A stretch of DNA of 64,000 bases from assembly GCF_000218685.1 (NCBI RefSeq), contig NW_006763306.1, forward strand, positions 368,835-432,834, read 5' to 3'. The translations under genes and the position numbers were made by a program. This DNA comes from Serpula lacrymans var. lacrymans S7.9. Taxonomy: Eukaryota > Basidiomycota > Agaricomycetes > Boletales > Serpulaceae. The notes beneath the pieces were generated by a model. It was not told the DNA's origin and ran no database searches. It saw nothing but the letters and a program-made list of their open reading frames with translations. Shown piece after piece: positions 20,167 through 30,321 of this stretch (its first letter is position 1; each line of letters starts with the position of its first letter).

Positions 20167-23008
20167 GACCAGATCAAAAGAGAGCATGTATGGGTTGAAA
20201 TAGATGCCATCAGACAGACTTAGCTCAACGGTTCAAAATGTGACACCTGAGATTTTACTAGTGGTAGTTAACAATAAAAGCAGTCTAGTTGTCAGTTCCC
20301 GAAACGTAGGAACATATCACCATCAATCAAGTCATTTAAATAAAACCGGCCTTCCTTCAGATCAAAAGCCTCGATCATATGAGCTCCCCGAATCAGGGAC
20401 TTAGCCATGACCAGCTTGAAATCTCTCGCTTCATCATACAAAAGTGCCCCCGACCATCTGGTCCTCGGAATTCCATTTGATGGCTTGAATATCTTGACCG
20501 ACACAATATCAAACGAAGAGGACTGAAGGAAACATCGAAAGACGGTTTGGAGTTGAGCAGGAACTGGCTCCGATGTGTCTGTGTTAATGAGAACACAGTC
20601 GAAGCGTGATTCTTTATTGAAGTTGGGGTTGCAGCGAAGGATGTCCCGTCCTTCGCTCCAGTCTTCGTGTGATTGATACTTAAGATAAATGCATTGATAT
20701 TTCCTGATCTGTGGAACATAGAACAATGTTAGAGCTGTAAAGTATATCTAATATCAGCTTACTGAGATGGGACCATCTCCAACGGTTACATTGCAACTTG
20801 AGACTAAAAAACTCCGCAGACGCTTGTCAAATCCTTTGAGGCCCTCGCAATGCTCCATGACTACCGAGCTTGTCAGGTTTGTGGGAGATCCTAGCATCCA
20901 GTGGTTATCGGGGGTAGGTTGTGTCGACCTCTGGTCATCATTTCTGCCAGCGTCATCTCCTAAGTCTTGGTCCTCAGTGTCGTTATGGTGGGCTTTATCA
21001 TAGTTGTCGACGGTCATCCGTATGTGGGCGATGGCTTCTTGGTTCTCGTCAATGCGAGCCATCTGTGGAAACTGAACATCGGGCTTTTGGTACACATAAA
21101 TATGTTTGCTTACCTGGCTGTCTGTATCTTTCCGGTTTGTCTGCTCGTAGGCTTCTTGCGCCTCTTGGTGAAAGCCCTCGCTGACTCGTGTGTCGTAGTT
21201 ATCCGTTGCACCCTTCTGCCGGATTTCTGTGAGAATATGATTTATGGCGTGTTGCTTGCTAAAGTGGAAGTCCTTCTCGTAATTGTTTGAAATGTGCTGT
21301 ATTATAAGAACCATTAGAAAACAATCAAGACACATGTAGAACCGTTACTCACTTCACAACATTGTTCATATTGAATAATATATTGTTTTAGCCGGTGTGT
21401 CCTCCCTTCGGTCATACAATTGAGGCCAATCATGAGCCGATATCTAGCATAGGCTCGGATACCATGTACTAATGTTGAGTTCCTAGGGAGAATTTGGACG
21501 ATGCATGGGAGGATGCACTAGAAGAACAGAAAAGTCAGTGTATAGCGCTAATAAATAATGTATTAAGGACTATGCACCTTGAGTATATCATAAAACACTT
21601 GACCATCCGCATATTCGACTGTGGTGACGTTCATGAAGTGTTTGAGTCCAGGCCATCTTGATACATTCCGCATGCTATATATCCCGAGTTTTAGTGAGAC
21701 GTCAAGTTTGACGTGTAGTTGAAACTTACTTTCTGGCCATATGGCCTTTGTTTCCGTTTTCTGCTAACACTGTGAGGAGGAGCGGCCAGATGTGCTTACC
21801 CCATTTTCCTAGATCATCGGAGTGTAATTTATCGTATGAAATGGAACAATATGGGTCTGAGTGGTCGAGTGACCAAAAAAAGTTCTGTAAAAAGCTAGTG
21901 AGTGGAAGATAAAAAAAATACGGGGAGAAAACCTTGGTTGCATGTAATCCGTGGGCTTGTAAGATTCGTTCAGCCTCCGTTTTATTTGATGCTGTGATTG
22001 AACGCTTGTACACCTTCTCCATGTTGTCAGTTGTGCGACACTGAAAATTTCCGCATAGTTTCGTTAAACTGTCATGGCAGACAAGACATTTCGGGCATGG
22101 AAATTTGGCCAGGGCCGCACGCGTAGCTGTTAGCGCACAGCTTTCTTCGCCATCAACAGACTTGACTGGTATTCCTGGATGTATCACTCTATCAATTTTG
22201 TCACCACAGGCCATTGCTTCTCCGAAGCGTGCAGGCCATCGTAGTGAGTGGAATATTACTTCGGCAACCTTGTGGTAAACTTCACGCTTGAAGCACTGCC
22301 ATTTAATGGTATCAGCAGTGTTTCTGTCAGATGGGTCGGCCGGGTCCAAAGGCTGTAAAAACAATGCAATAAGAAGCCCCTGTGTAGCAGAAAAAACGCT
22401 TACAATGGGCATATACCCTACAAGAACACCTCCTCCATTTCCCAACGCATTTCTTACCCCCCGCGGCAAAAATAGCGGACGAATAATTATAGGGTGCTTC
22501 TTGACCCGCTTAGTGATGTTGCCTTTGTCAAGCCAGAGAGAGATCGGTAGAAAGCAATGCGGTGGTTCTTCTTGTGGAAAGGATTCCTGCATTCAAATTA
22601 ATCCACATCAGAAAGCATGTAAATGTATATACTATATATTTACCTGTACGTCCCACCATTTGTTGGCTGAATTGAACTCGTCGTATATGCGTTCTTTCAA
22701 GACTATCCTACCATTTCGACGGCAATAATATTTGCGGCAAGGATGCCAAAGGATGAGAGGCGCTAATGTCTCATCCATAATCCAGTTGCGATAGATTTTC
22801 CACGGATCTCGGTACTGAAACTTGAAGTAATGAGAGTTTCTCCTAGATAACATGCAGAAACATTTCCTTCTTGAAACTGAAAGAAAGGTTAGAAGAATCG
22901 ATTTTGAGGGTCGTCTTTGCCCACCTGGACATATTGCGCACGTGCTACTTGTAAAGTCTTCTCGATGTCTGCATAGTTCCGAAATGTAATGTTAGTATTA
23001 TCTGCCCA

Positions 23009-23123
23009 TCCATGATGTATCCCATATAACTGTGTGTTTACTATTGCTTTACTTAATAATCCCTTGACAGCTGTTTCCGCATATTCAAAGTCGGCACGAT
23101 TGCGAAAGGGCGCCCACGGTTTG
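23009..23123. repeat. First copy of a 115-bp exact duplication flanking the assembly gap
   Basis: This 115-bp sequence, TCCATGATGTATCCCATATA onward to CCACGGTTTG, is repeated exactly at 23224-23338, directly across the N run. Both copies encode the same transposase segment. This is the pattern left when two overlapping contigs are scaffolded without merging. Confidence 0.9.
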
Positions 23124-23223
23124 NNNNNNNNNNNNNNNNNNNNNNNNNNNNNNNNNNNNNNNNNNNNNNNNNNNNNNNNNNNNNNNNNNNNNNNNNNNNN
23201 NNNNNNNNNNNNNNNNNNNNNNN
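23124..23223. other. Assembly gap of exactly 100 N
   Basis: A run of 100 N, the usual placeholder for a gap of unknown size. Each flank ends or begins with the same 115 bp, so the real gap length is probably zero or negative. Confidence 0.97.
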
Positions 23224-23338
23224 TCCATGATGTATCCCATATAACTGTGTGTTTACTATTGCTTTACTTAATAATCCCTTGACAGCTGTTTCCGCATATT
23301 CAAAGTCGGCACGATTGCGAAAGGGCGCCCACGGTTTG
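23224..23338. repeat. Second copy of the 115-bp duplication flanking the assembly gap
   Basis: Identical to 23009-23123. The transposase frame runs from this copy to 23529 on one side, and from the other copy toward 22930 on the other side, so one of the two copies is redundant. Confidence 0.9.
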
Positions 23339-24080
23339 ATCTCCAATGCAGAGCCAAGTCCAGCTTCGTTGTTGCCTTGATCAGCTGAAGGGATAACACT
23401 GTCAAGGGGAATTATGACTGGGTCATGCTTCCCACTTTGAGGATGGTGGACAACTTGAATAAAAGTTGCACTTGATATCTGTTGGACATTGGTTTCGTCG
23501 TTACCAGATTCTGCTAAGTCAAGACTCAAGTCTGTCAGGCACAGTTGAAAGACAGAATGAAATGAAATATTCCCGCACCGCTGATTGGAGGACCCGCTTC
23601 AACCTCGTCATTGACTTGAGTCCGGTCTCCGTCAGCCTGATAAGATGCACAGAACTGTAAATTTAAGAAGTTGAAAAAGAGAGACGTTAACACCTCAACA
23701 GTTTTCTTTCTTTTTTGATTTGGCTCCTCGAGTGATCTCCCTAAGCACCGTTTCTCTGAATGGTTTTCTTGTCGTGCCGCTAGCTCTAATTGTTCCTGAT
23801 TTCTGACCTTGCAGGACTTGATGTGCTTGTCAAAGCGCTGTGTGCTTCGGTGTTGTTGACAATATTTACACCATGGTCCTTTTTTTGCCTCGGTTGTCCT
23901 AGGAATATGAGACATAGTGTAGCTAGCTAGTATAGTTGAGCATGGAGACGTCGTTGTTGAGAAAATCATAGATCATGATGTTATCTACAAGTCACGGTTA
24001 GCCTGGTGTACGTAACAATTGAATCAGAGTCAGTAACAGATACTCCACACTGTTGCTCGTCTCCAACCAAAACAGTGCAG

Positions 24081-25775
24081 ATGGAAAAAAAACAGAAACA
24101 TATCAAAGACAAGAAGAAGAAGACCTCTACCAATCAAAAGGCTGCTCGTCAGACTGCTCAAGCTCCAGGAAGAAGAATAGCCCATGCAAAGAGCAGAGTT
24201 GTTTCACGCAGACAGGCGTCTAGTACCGAAATGGAGGGCAATAGTGAACGAGAGAGAGGTGGAGATGATTCAGAGGTATCAGACTCACCAGATAGTAACG
24301 AGCATCCAAGCTCTGCGCAGAAACCCATCAGTAACACGGAATCAGATAGTGATTTATCACAAATCAGTCTGCGAATGTCACCGGCATCACTGTATAAGGT
24401 AGAGACAGTTAGTTTCTTGTCCACAAAGATGTGCTGATGGTGTATATAGGCTGCCCGTAACGCTCAAATTGCAGCTAATGCTGCAAAGGAAGAAGCTAAA
24501 ACTATGCGTCGTAAATACGACGATGCTATGAATGAGGTACATCAGGATGAGTCTGTTGAAAGGGGATCAAAGAAGGAAAAAAAAACCAAGAGCTCAAGAG
24601 ATGATGACACGCACCACGAGCAAGTAATCAAGGGACTGGGGCATCAGTTTGAGATAACTCATGCTCTTTGGCTACATGAGCCTACCAAGACTTTTCAAAC
24701 AACCATTGACGACGAGTATGATAAACTGGACCGTTTTGGCAGCACAGCTGCTAAAGTGCAAGGTCAGCTTCGTGATATTTTAGACATTGTTCCTGCCACA
24801 TACCATGGTGACCTTCCGAATCACTGGTTAGGCCGTTCAGTGAGTGGTCCAGAATTTTGTAAGCAGTGTTCGAAACTCACCTGATTTTCAGTTCCGTGAT
24901 GGAATGCAAGAACAGCGGTCAAACACAGCTACTCGTCTTTGATCTCGAGGTGCCACCATTTTTAATTGCACGGAGGAAGACTTGAGGATATCCCGCAAAC
25001 GATGTGCAAAGTTTAGCGAAGATATTGGGCGGGTAGAAAATGCAAACGGTACCTCGACGTATCATCCATGGAACGTCAGTGTCCTTCATCGTGACTACAA
25101 GGGACGCTTCGACATCCAAACAGTTTTTTTGAATCCAATTCTTCAGAAAGTGAGTCAATAACAGCTGAAAAAAAATAAGAACTAAAAGCCAACCAAGCAG
25201 ACAATGAGCTGTATCATACGAGGGCCTGCATCTGTAATTGCAATGAACGAAGGCGAATCTTCCCGTGCTGCAAGAAACAATGAAACGATGGATCTAAAAT
25301 GGGGATTAAACCATACAACGCCTGGCATGGTCGCAGCTTCTGCTGTCCTTGTGAGTACTTCTTGAGCTCATAGAGAAATCTGACTAACATACAGGGATTT
25401 ATTTAGGCTCGTTGGGCCTTATCTCCAGACGAGTGCCTCAAGGAAAAGGGGAACGAATCTGGCATTCGTTGGCACGATGATTTTGACAACTACCTGGAGT
25501 ACCTTTTAAGCGGCCTTCAAAAACAAAAAAAAAGTGTACTCAATATATTCCGAGAGTGGGATCAAGTCCTTTTCCCCAATACAAGCCATGGACTCGCAGG
25601 CCAACTGAGCAACACAGACAGGGATCAATTAATGCAAAGTGTGATGGCTGCATTGAATCATGATGAGGATGGATATGAACAGCCCGAAGGCCATAACAGC
25701 CATTCTGAACGAGGCTCTGGGGGACTCAACGAGGGTGGGAACAGCGAAGATGGAAGCGATAACTTCGAGGAGTGA
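24081..25775 (+). pseudogene. Transposon companion gene (unknown Agaricomycete family) with in-frame stop
   Basis: A divergent partner of the transposase, starting at ATG 24081. The N-terminus is Lys/Ser-rich and disordered. Then come helical segments (AARNAQIAANAAKEEAKTMR), HEQVIKGLGHQFEITHALWL, VQGQLRDILDIVP, a segment with SNTATR, and a C-terminal domain with LNHTTPGMVAASAVLARWAL, ESGIRWHDDFDNYLEYLLSG and FREWDQVLFPNTS. Introns are clean: GTGAGT...TTTCAG before 24892, and others near 25150 and 25350. I recognise this arrangement from unnamed Agaricomycete proteins near Plavaka/KDZ elements, related in style to DUF6698-type proteins. A TGA at 24940-24942 lies in frame in an otherwise conserved exon (CTT TGA TCT CGA), most simply a CGA-to-TGA change. 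The function in transposition is unknown. Confidence 0.6.
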
Positions 25776-25897
25776 AGGCACATGTGTATAGATAGTGCCT
25801 CTGTTATTAGATAAGATACAAATACTAGCGAATTGATGTTATCATGGCCAGACCTTGAATGACTGATTGGCTTTGTAATCTTATCGATGATCAATCG

Positions 25898-25928
25898 ATC
25901 AAGCTTCAATCAAGCTTCAATCAAGCTT
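25898..25928. repeat. Tandem 11-mer, nearly three copies
   Basis: ATCAAGCTTCA is repeated twice and followed by ATCAAGCTT, in the short space between the two convergent transposon genes. Simple tandem repeat. Confidence 0.85.
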
Positions 25929-26100
25929 AAATCTGGACGACTCAAACTGTAACTGAGGTGTCGATAACGCCAAGTCCAAACACGAGTTCAAGAAACTGTC
26001 CAAGACTATGGGAGACAAGTTGGACAAAGAGAAAGGCAGGTTCGTACAGTCTTTACTAACACAATCAACAATAATGATACAGCAGTGATTTGTACCCGCT

Positions 26101-27182
26101 CTACTTTGACACAAACTCATGGAGAACACCCTTCAGCACTTCAGTCTGCTCGCGGATCGCCCCTCCAACGTCTTCTTTCAACACTTTTCCCACCTCATCA
26201 AGATTCTTTTCGATGTTCCGCAATGTCTCTTCCAAATCTTGAGAGACTCGACTGTCTGGTGCTTCTGACCTTGCAACTCTCCTCCTTTTCCCTGGGTTAA
26301 GCGGTGAGAGCTCCATTTGTGATACGAGGAATTGACGCGCCCCACGACCGGTCCCAGGAGTCAATGGGGGAATAATATTGACCATCTGCTGAATGGTACC
26401 AACGGTGAGCCCAAATTACTGTGATCTCAATATGTGTACCTCATTGTCAATGGTATCTTGATCACCTATGCGACGCTTCAAAGGGACGGTGCCTTTTCCA
26501 TCACTTTTTCCTGTTGTCTCGGCAACATTTACCACAGAGTTCTTTCAATCAAACTGGTAAGTCACAAAACATAATTCTTGTGTATTGAATTTCTTACCTC
26601 TTTGTTTGCCGCATTAAAAGAATTGACCAGGTTCACACCAGGCGTAGGAAGTTTATCAGCACTCGCTGTGTCATCTACCCGGGATTTAGTGGGTGTCGAA
26701 AAACTCGGGGTACTTTGCTGGTATCGTTCAAGCCGATTGTACTTATAACGCCCTTTTCTATCCACAGGACAACCCTGACCAAATCCACCACCATCATGGT
26801 ATGATATCACACCGTCAGATGTGTGCGTGCTTGTGGAGCCCAATCTCAGCACTGGAGAGTCTTTGGTTGGCGGAGGCGGCGTAGGTGTACGAGGTGAGAC
26901 CAGGGGACTTGTTGCAGCTACAAGCCCTGCATTATTTTCCTTCTGCTTTACTGAATATGTGTCTCCATGAATTTTCAGCCAGTGTTGCTCGAGTTTACTG
27001 GGACCTTCGGCAGCATGTGCAAGAACTGTGGGAGCAGCATTATTATAAGTAGATGACTTTGAGCTGTTTTCTGACGACGACGTCTCTTCAATACAAGGCG
27101 TGGAACTACGTCGTCGTCGCTTTCCTGTGTATGATGGCATGGGTTGTTGGATTATGGGTCCAAGTGTATTGTTGGGCTCCAC
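26101..27182 (-). CDS. Third transposon-borne gene: disordered protein with C-terminal coiled coil
   Basis: Three exons keep one frame: 27182-26598, 26541-26440 and 26388-26101, giving about 324 residues. The first acceptor must be the AAG at 26542-26544, because an earlier CAG would run into TGA. The N-terminal half is low complexity with basic patches (GKRRRRSS) and a Pro/Thr run (PRTPTPPPPTK). The middle has a second basic patch (LKRRIGDQ) and a third is GKRRRVARS; these are likely nuclear localisation signals. The last 60 residues (DLEETLRNIEKNLDEVGKVL onward) form a predicted amphipathic helix or coiled coil. No domain is recognised. Being inside the inverted repeats suggests it is element-borne cargo or an accessory protein. 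No lesion is seen, unlike its two neighbours. Confidence 0.55.
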
Positions 27183-28049
27183 TTCCAGTGAGCGAGGATA
27201 CAGTATCTCTTGATAATTAACTAATCATGACGTTTCTAGCTCCACCAGCGCCACATGTTGTATATAAGGAGGGCAAGGCTCCCGCCTGTCGTTCACATGC
27301 TTGCTCCCTTTTGAATACCACCAACACGAACACTTGATGTTGCAGGCCTTTGAGTCTTCAAACTTACAAGGTATGTCATCAGGCTACACGATGCACACTC
27401 ATTTATTGATAACTCAAATATGCTTGCAGAGCCAATCAACCCTGATGTTTAAACGAGGAAGCCAGCAGCCAACAAAGAACACGGCTAGGAGCCGCACTAC
27501 TCAGGTATGTATTATAATCTTTCTGACTTTGGCATCAGCCTCAATGTTGTCTTCCGCTATAGCAGCCATCAAGCAGTCAGTCTCGCTGGCTGTTTCTGCA
27601 ACACTAGGAGCAAAATTTCCCCTTCCGATGCCTGGACCATCCCATATTAATGCTTGCATTATCACTCAACTTGCTACCCATCTGAGGAATGGGATGAGAA
27701 TCATGAATCAACGTGTACGGTATTTACTGATACTAATGGCTTAGTAATATACAAATCTACCTCGGGGATATCACTTTAACAACTAGTAGATACTATTTAC
27801 AACGAAATACTATGGCTTCTATTGTCTCTTTTTACTCTAAGCTTTAAAATTGAAAACCGGCAAAAAGCAAACAAAAGCATATATTAAAAACTCCGTATTA
27901 GGCCGAACCAGGCGCGATAGGACTGTTGAGCCTTACTGATACCAGGTCAGCGTTGTCCGCGTCCTCTGCCTGAATCGACGGATATCCTTGATCACAGCAC
28001 TCAGGCTGAATTGACAGGTCAGTCTGGTGAGCTCGATCAGCGTACTTCG

Positions 28050-28115
28050 GCACTTCAGCGCGATCAGCCGTGTCAGCACGATCAGCCATGTCAGCGCGAT
28101 CAACGTGGCTAGCGT
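28050..28115. repeat. Imperfect 18-bp tandem repeats inside the right transposon end
   Basis: Units close to GTCAGCACGATCAGCCAT follow one another about three times, with GATCAG at the core. The same core words cluster inside the left end. Read as protein the repeat gives RAD-x-AD, but the surrounding ORF is probably chance. Confidence 0.65.
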
Positions 28116-28240
28116 ATTCACACTCATCACGCGTATTATCCTTACAGGCATCTGATCGAACCTGTCCGCAGCGTTTTGTATCTAATATGTTATCCAAATT
28201 TCTTACAGCGTTATCAGGTCGCATTCGGCCAAATCATGAA

Positions 28241-28258
28241 AAACGGATTTTTGCGACA
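28241..28258 (-). repeat. Right terminal inverted repeat of the transposon
   Basis: AAACGGATTTTTGCGACA on the plus strand, the complement of the left repeat at 19907-19924 with one mismatch. It is followed by GTG, which reads CAC-TGTCGC on the other strand. Confidence 0.72.
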
Positions 28259-28760
28259 GTGGATCTTAGTGAACGTTAACTCCTTCCCAAAAAATTTAAA
28301 GTAGGTGCAACACTGGGCCAGACCAAATATTGTTTCAGCCACAAATCTAAATGCGAATAGTACTTCCAACACTGTTCTCGCTCAATCATCGCACGTTCCG
28401 TTCCAGCGTCTACATACGCAGAGATAAGTACTTTGGTGGTGTGGGTACTCTGGAGGGGAGGGAGAGTGGAGGACGTTAGTTTTAACATCAAGTCGACCAC
28501 TCAAGCTCAAACTATCTCCCATCTAACTTGTCTCATTTGCCTCTCCTTGCTTCTTTATATTTTCAAAAGTTTCACTCGACAATTTGAGGGTGCCAGAACC
28601 TGTCCCTCTTAGTTCGGACAAGACGAGCTACGGATGGAGAAGAAGAATTTTTTTTCCTTAATGGCACATGAGTACAAAAATGCACTGATCATTTATCGAA
28701 TTACAACAAGAGAACTTCAAGCTTCCAACTCATTTTTCCCGCTTTCTCCGATGCAACACA

Positions 28761-29702
28761 TTACAACTTGCTCGAAAGACCGTCTGTGTACCTCTTCTCG
28801 GCCTCATCAAAGTTGATAACGGACCAGATGGCGTTCAAGTACTGCGCAAGATGTCAGTTTGAGAATAGCACAAAATTACAAACAGGGATAGGAAACTTAC
28901 GTCAACCTTCACGTTGAGGTACTGGAGGTAGAAAGCGTGCTCCCAGATGTCAACACCGATGATGGGGACGTGGGTCAACAACGGGTCCTGGTTGGCGGTT
29001 GTGGTAATCTCCAAGCGCTTAGTCTTGGGGTTCAAACCCTACAAACATACGGATATCCGTCAACACAACCCTTTATCGTGTGAATAGACAGCATATAAGC
29101 CACTCACGAGCCAGCCCCAGCCACTACCTTGAATGGCAGCAGTGGTCGCGTTGAACTCCTTTTTGAGAGCGTCGAGGCTACCGAAAGCCTCGTCAATTGC
29201 CTTCTTCAGGGGACCATCCTTGAGCGCGCCACCATTGCCTTTTCCCTCAGAAGCAGCAGGAGCAAGGTTCTTCCAGAACAAAGAGTGGTTGATGTGTCCT
29301 GCACAGCCAAACGCCCACCATCGAAATCACGATCCAAATTCAACCAAAATTTCAGTGAAAGACACCAGTAGTGAGTCAGATAAGATGATCGAGTTCATAG
29401 CCGACATGAAAAGAATTACGAGACCGATAAGATAAAGAAATCGCAATAGATCAGCAACAGATCAGACATAATGTGATACGACGAAAGATCTACTGACCAC
29501 CACCGTTGAATTTGATAGCAGCTTGCAGAGCAATGCGCTCTTTAGGGGTCGACGTCTTGACGTAGTTGGCCTCTGCAGCGTTGAGAGCAGTGACATATGT
29601 CTGGTGATGCTTCTTGTGGTGCAACTCCATGATCTGCCTCGAGATGAAGGGCTCAAGAGCATCGTAGGCGTAAGGAAGGTCGGGGAGAGTGTGTTGCGAC
29701 AT
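28761..29702 (-). CDS. SOD: Manganese superoxide dismutase, probably cytosolic
   Basis: Four exons fit exactly: 29702-29498, 29298-29108, 29038-28901 and 28841-28761, giving 204 residues. The enzyme disproportionates superoxide. Metal ligands are all present: the His in [12 protein letters not shown], the His in HINHSLFW, and Asp and His in [11 protein letters not shown]. The Mn/Fe-SOD signature GSGWGWL and the helix-hairpin N-terminus [20 protein letters not shown] are clear. The protein starts [11 protein letters not shown] with no presequence, unlike the usual mitochondrial Sod2, so a cytosolic location is inferred. The ATG at 29702 is the only in-frame start near the domain. The first intron (199 nt) is long compared with the others. 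The 3' end lies about 500 bp from the transposon. Confidence 0.93.
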
Positions 29703-30321
29703 TTTGATTTGCGTTACTGTTGGTGGTCTGAATTCAAGTGGGAAATGGACGGTTGAAAGGGGGATTATGGGTGTGGGTCAGATTACCACGGCTGATATCA
29801 TTTGTTGTTTTCTGTTTATCCTCCGCGGGGCCCTATGCATAAGCCTGTTCTTACGGCCCGTAATGGTATGTATTCATCAGCGGACAACATTGCGATAATG
29901 CAATACTAAGCGAGCATACAATACACAATTGTGCACATCCTGGTAGTAAGAAATGTACAGTACACTTTCTGGAAAGTTACACAGCAGCTATACAAGAAAC
30001 AGACAACGTACAGTACATTGATAGATCACACTTTAAATCGATCGCCCATATCTCGAGATAATAACGATAACGGCACACAGAAAAATCCCGCGATAACATC
30101 ATCAGTAATCAGACAACGGAAGAATCTTGCCTTTTCAAGGGACCCCGAAATCAGCTCTGACTCATCCAGGAGCAAAAATAAGCTTAAGTGCACTCACCAA
30201 CGTTATCGTAGGGTGATTTCTTGCGGCCACCGAGCAATTCCACATCTCCACTATCGAAGAACGAATAGCCCGCTAGTCATTCGGCATCAAAGGTGTCGTC
30301 AGACGATGACGAGTGCGAGGG
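29703..30321. other. Intergenic, between the SOD promoter and the carnitine acetyltransferase 3' end
   Basis: No gene is supported. Short plus-strand frames across 29931-30329 have no domain or splice support. Confidence 0.5.

Larger units (their letters stand above)
20292..23969 (-). pseudogene. Plavaka-like transposase, frameshifted
   Basis: A multi-exon minus-strand gene read from about 23969 (or the in-frame ATG at 23915) down to the stop at 20292. The N-terminus has a zinc-finger-like WCKYCQQHRSTQRFDKHIKSC segment (20 or fewer residues between ligands). Downstream blocks include KPWAPFRNRADFEYAETAVK, FQYRDPW, YDEFNSANKWWDVQ, the Cys motif KFPCPKCLVCH, and the C-terminal KYQCIYLKYQSHEDWSEGRD / ILRCNPNF / RFDCVLI. 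These match the Plavaka family of Agaricomycete transposases as I know it. Near 22836-22842 the frame shifts by one base between QFQEGNVSACYLGE and NSHYFKFQYRDPW, which breaks the protein. A gap of 100 N with duplicated flanks interrupts the exon at 23009-23338. Family call is fairly sure; exon edges are not. Confidence 0.65.
19907..28258. mobile_element. Plavaka-like (CMC superfamily) DNA transposon, about 8.35 kb, with terminal inverted repeats
   Basis: An 18-bp sequence at 19907-19924 (TGTCGGAAAAATCCGTTT) recurs inverted at 28241-28258 with one mismatch. Together they enclose the transposase, a divergent companion gene and a third gene. Subterminal repeats rich in GATCAG/CTGATC sit inside both ends. 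Beyond the right repeat the sequence continues to CACTG on the complementary strand, which recalls the CACTA-type ends of this superfamily; the left end lacks it. No target-site duplication could be fixed. The transposase is frameshifted and the companion has a stop, so the copy is probably non-autonomous now. The true length is shorter by 215 bp if the N gap is an assembly artefact. Confidence 0.7.

Noticed and set aside
20767..21290. Plus-strand open frames of 78-107 codons
   Set aside because: They lie opposite the C-terminal transposase exons and have no independent support.
27301..27744. Plus-strand frame of 147 codons upstream of the third transposon gene
   Set aside because: No family, poor codon use and no plausible splice partner. 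It lies in the expected promoter region of the divergent gene.
28050..28115. Spaced repeats that could suggest a CRISPR array
   Set aside because: Units are degenerate, only 18 bp, lack unique spacers, and the genome is eukaryotic. They fit subterminal transposon repeats.
19900..28265. Target-site duplication of the transposon
   Set aside because: Several 2-3 bp matches are possible, but the outermost bases of the two ends differ, so none can be chosen.
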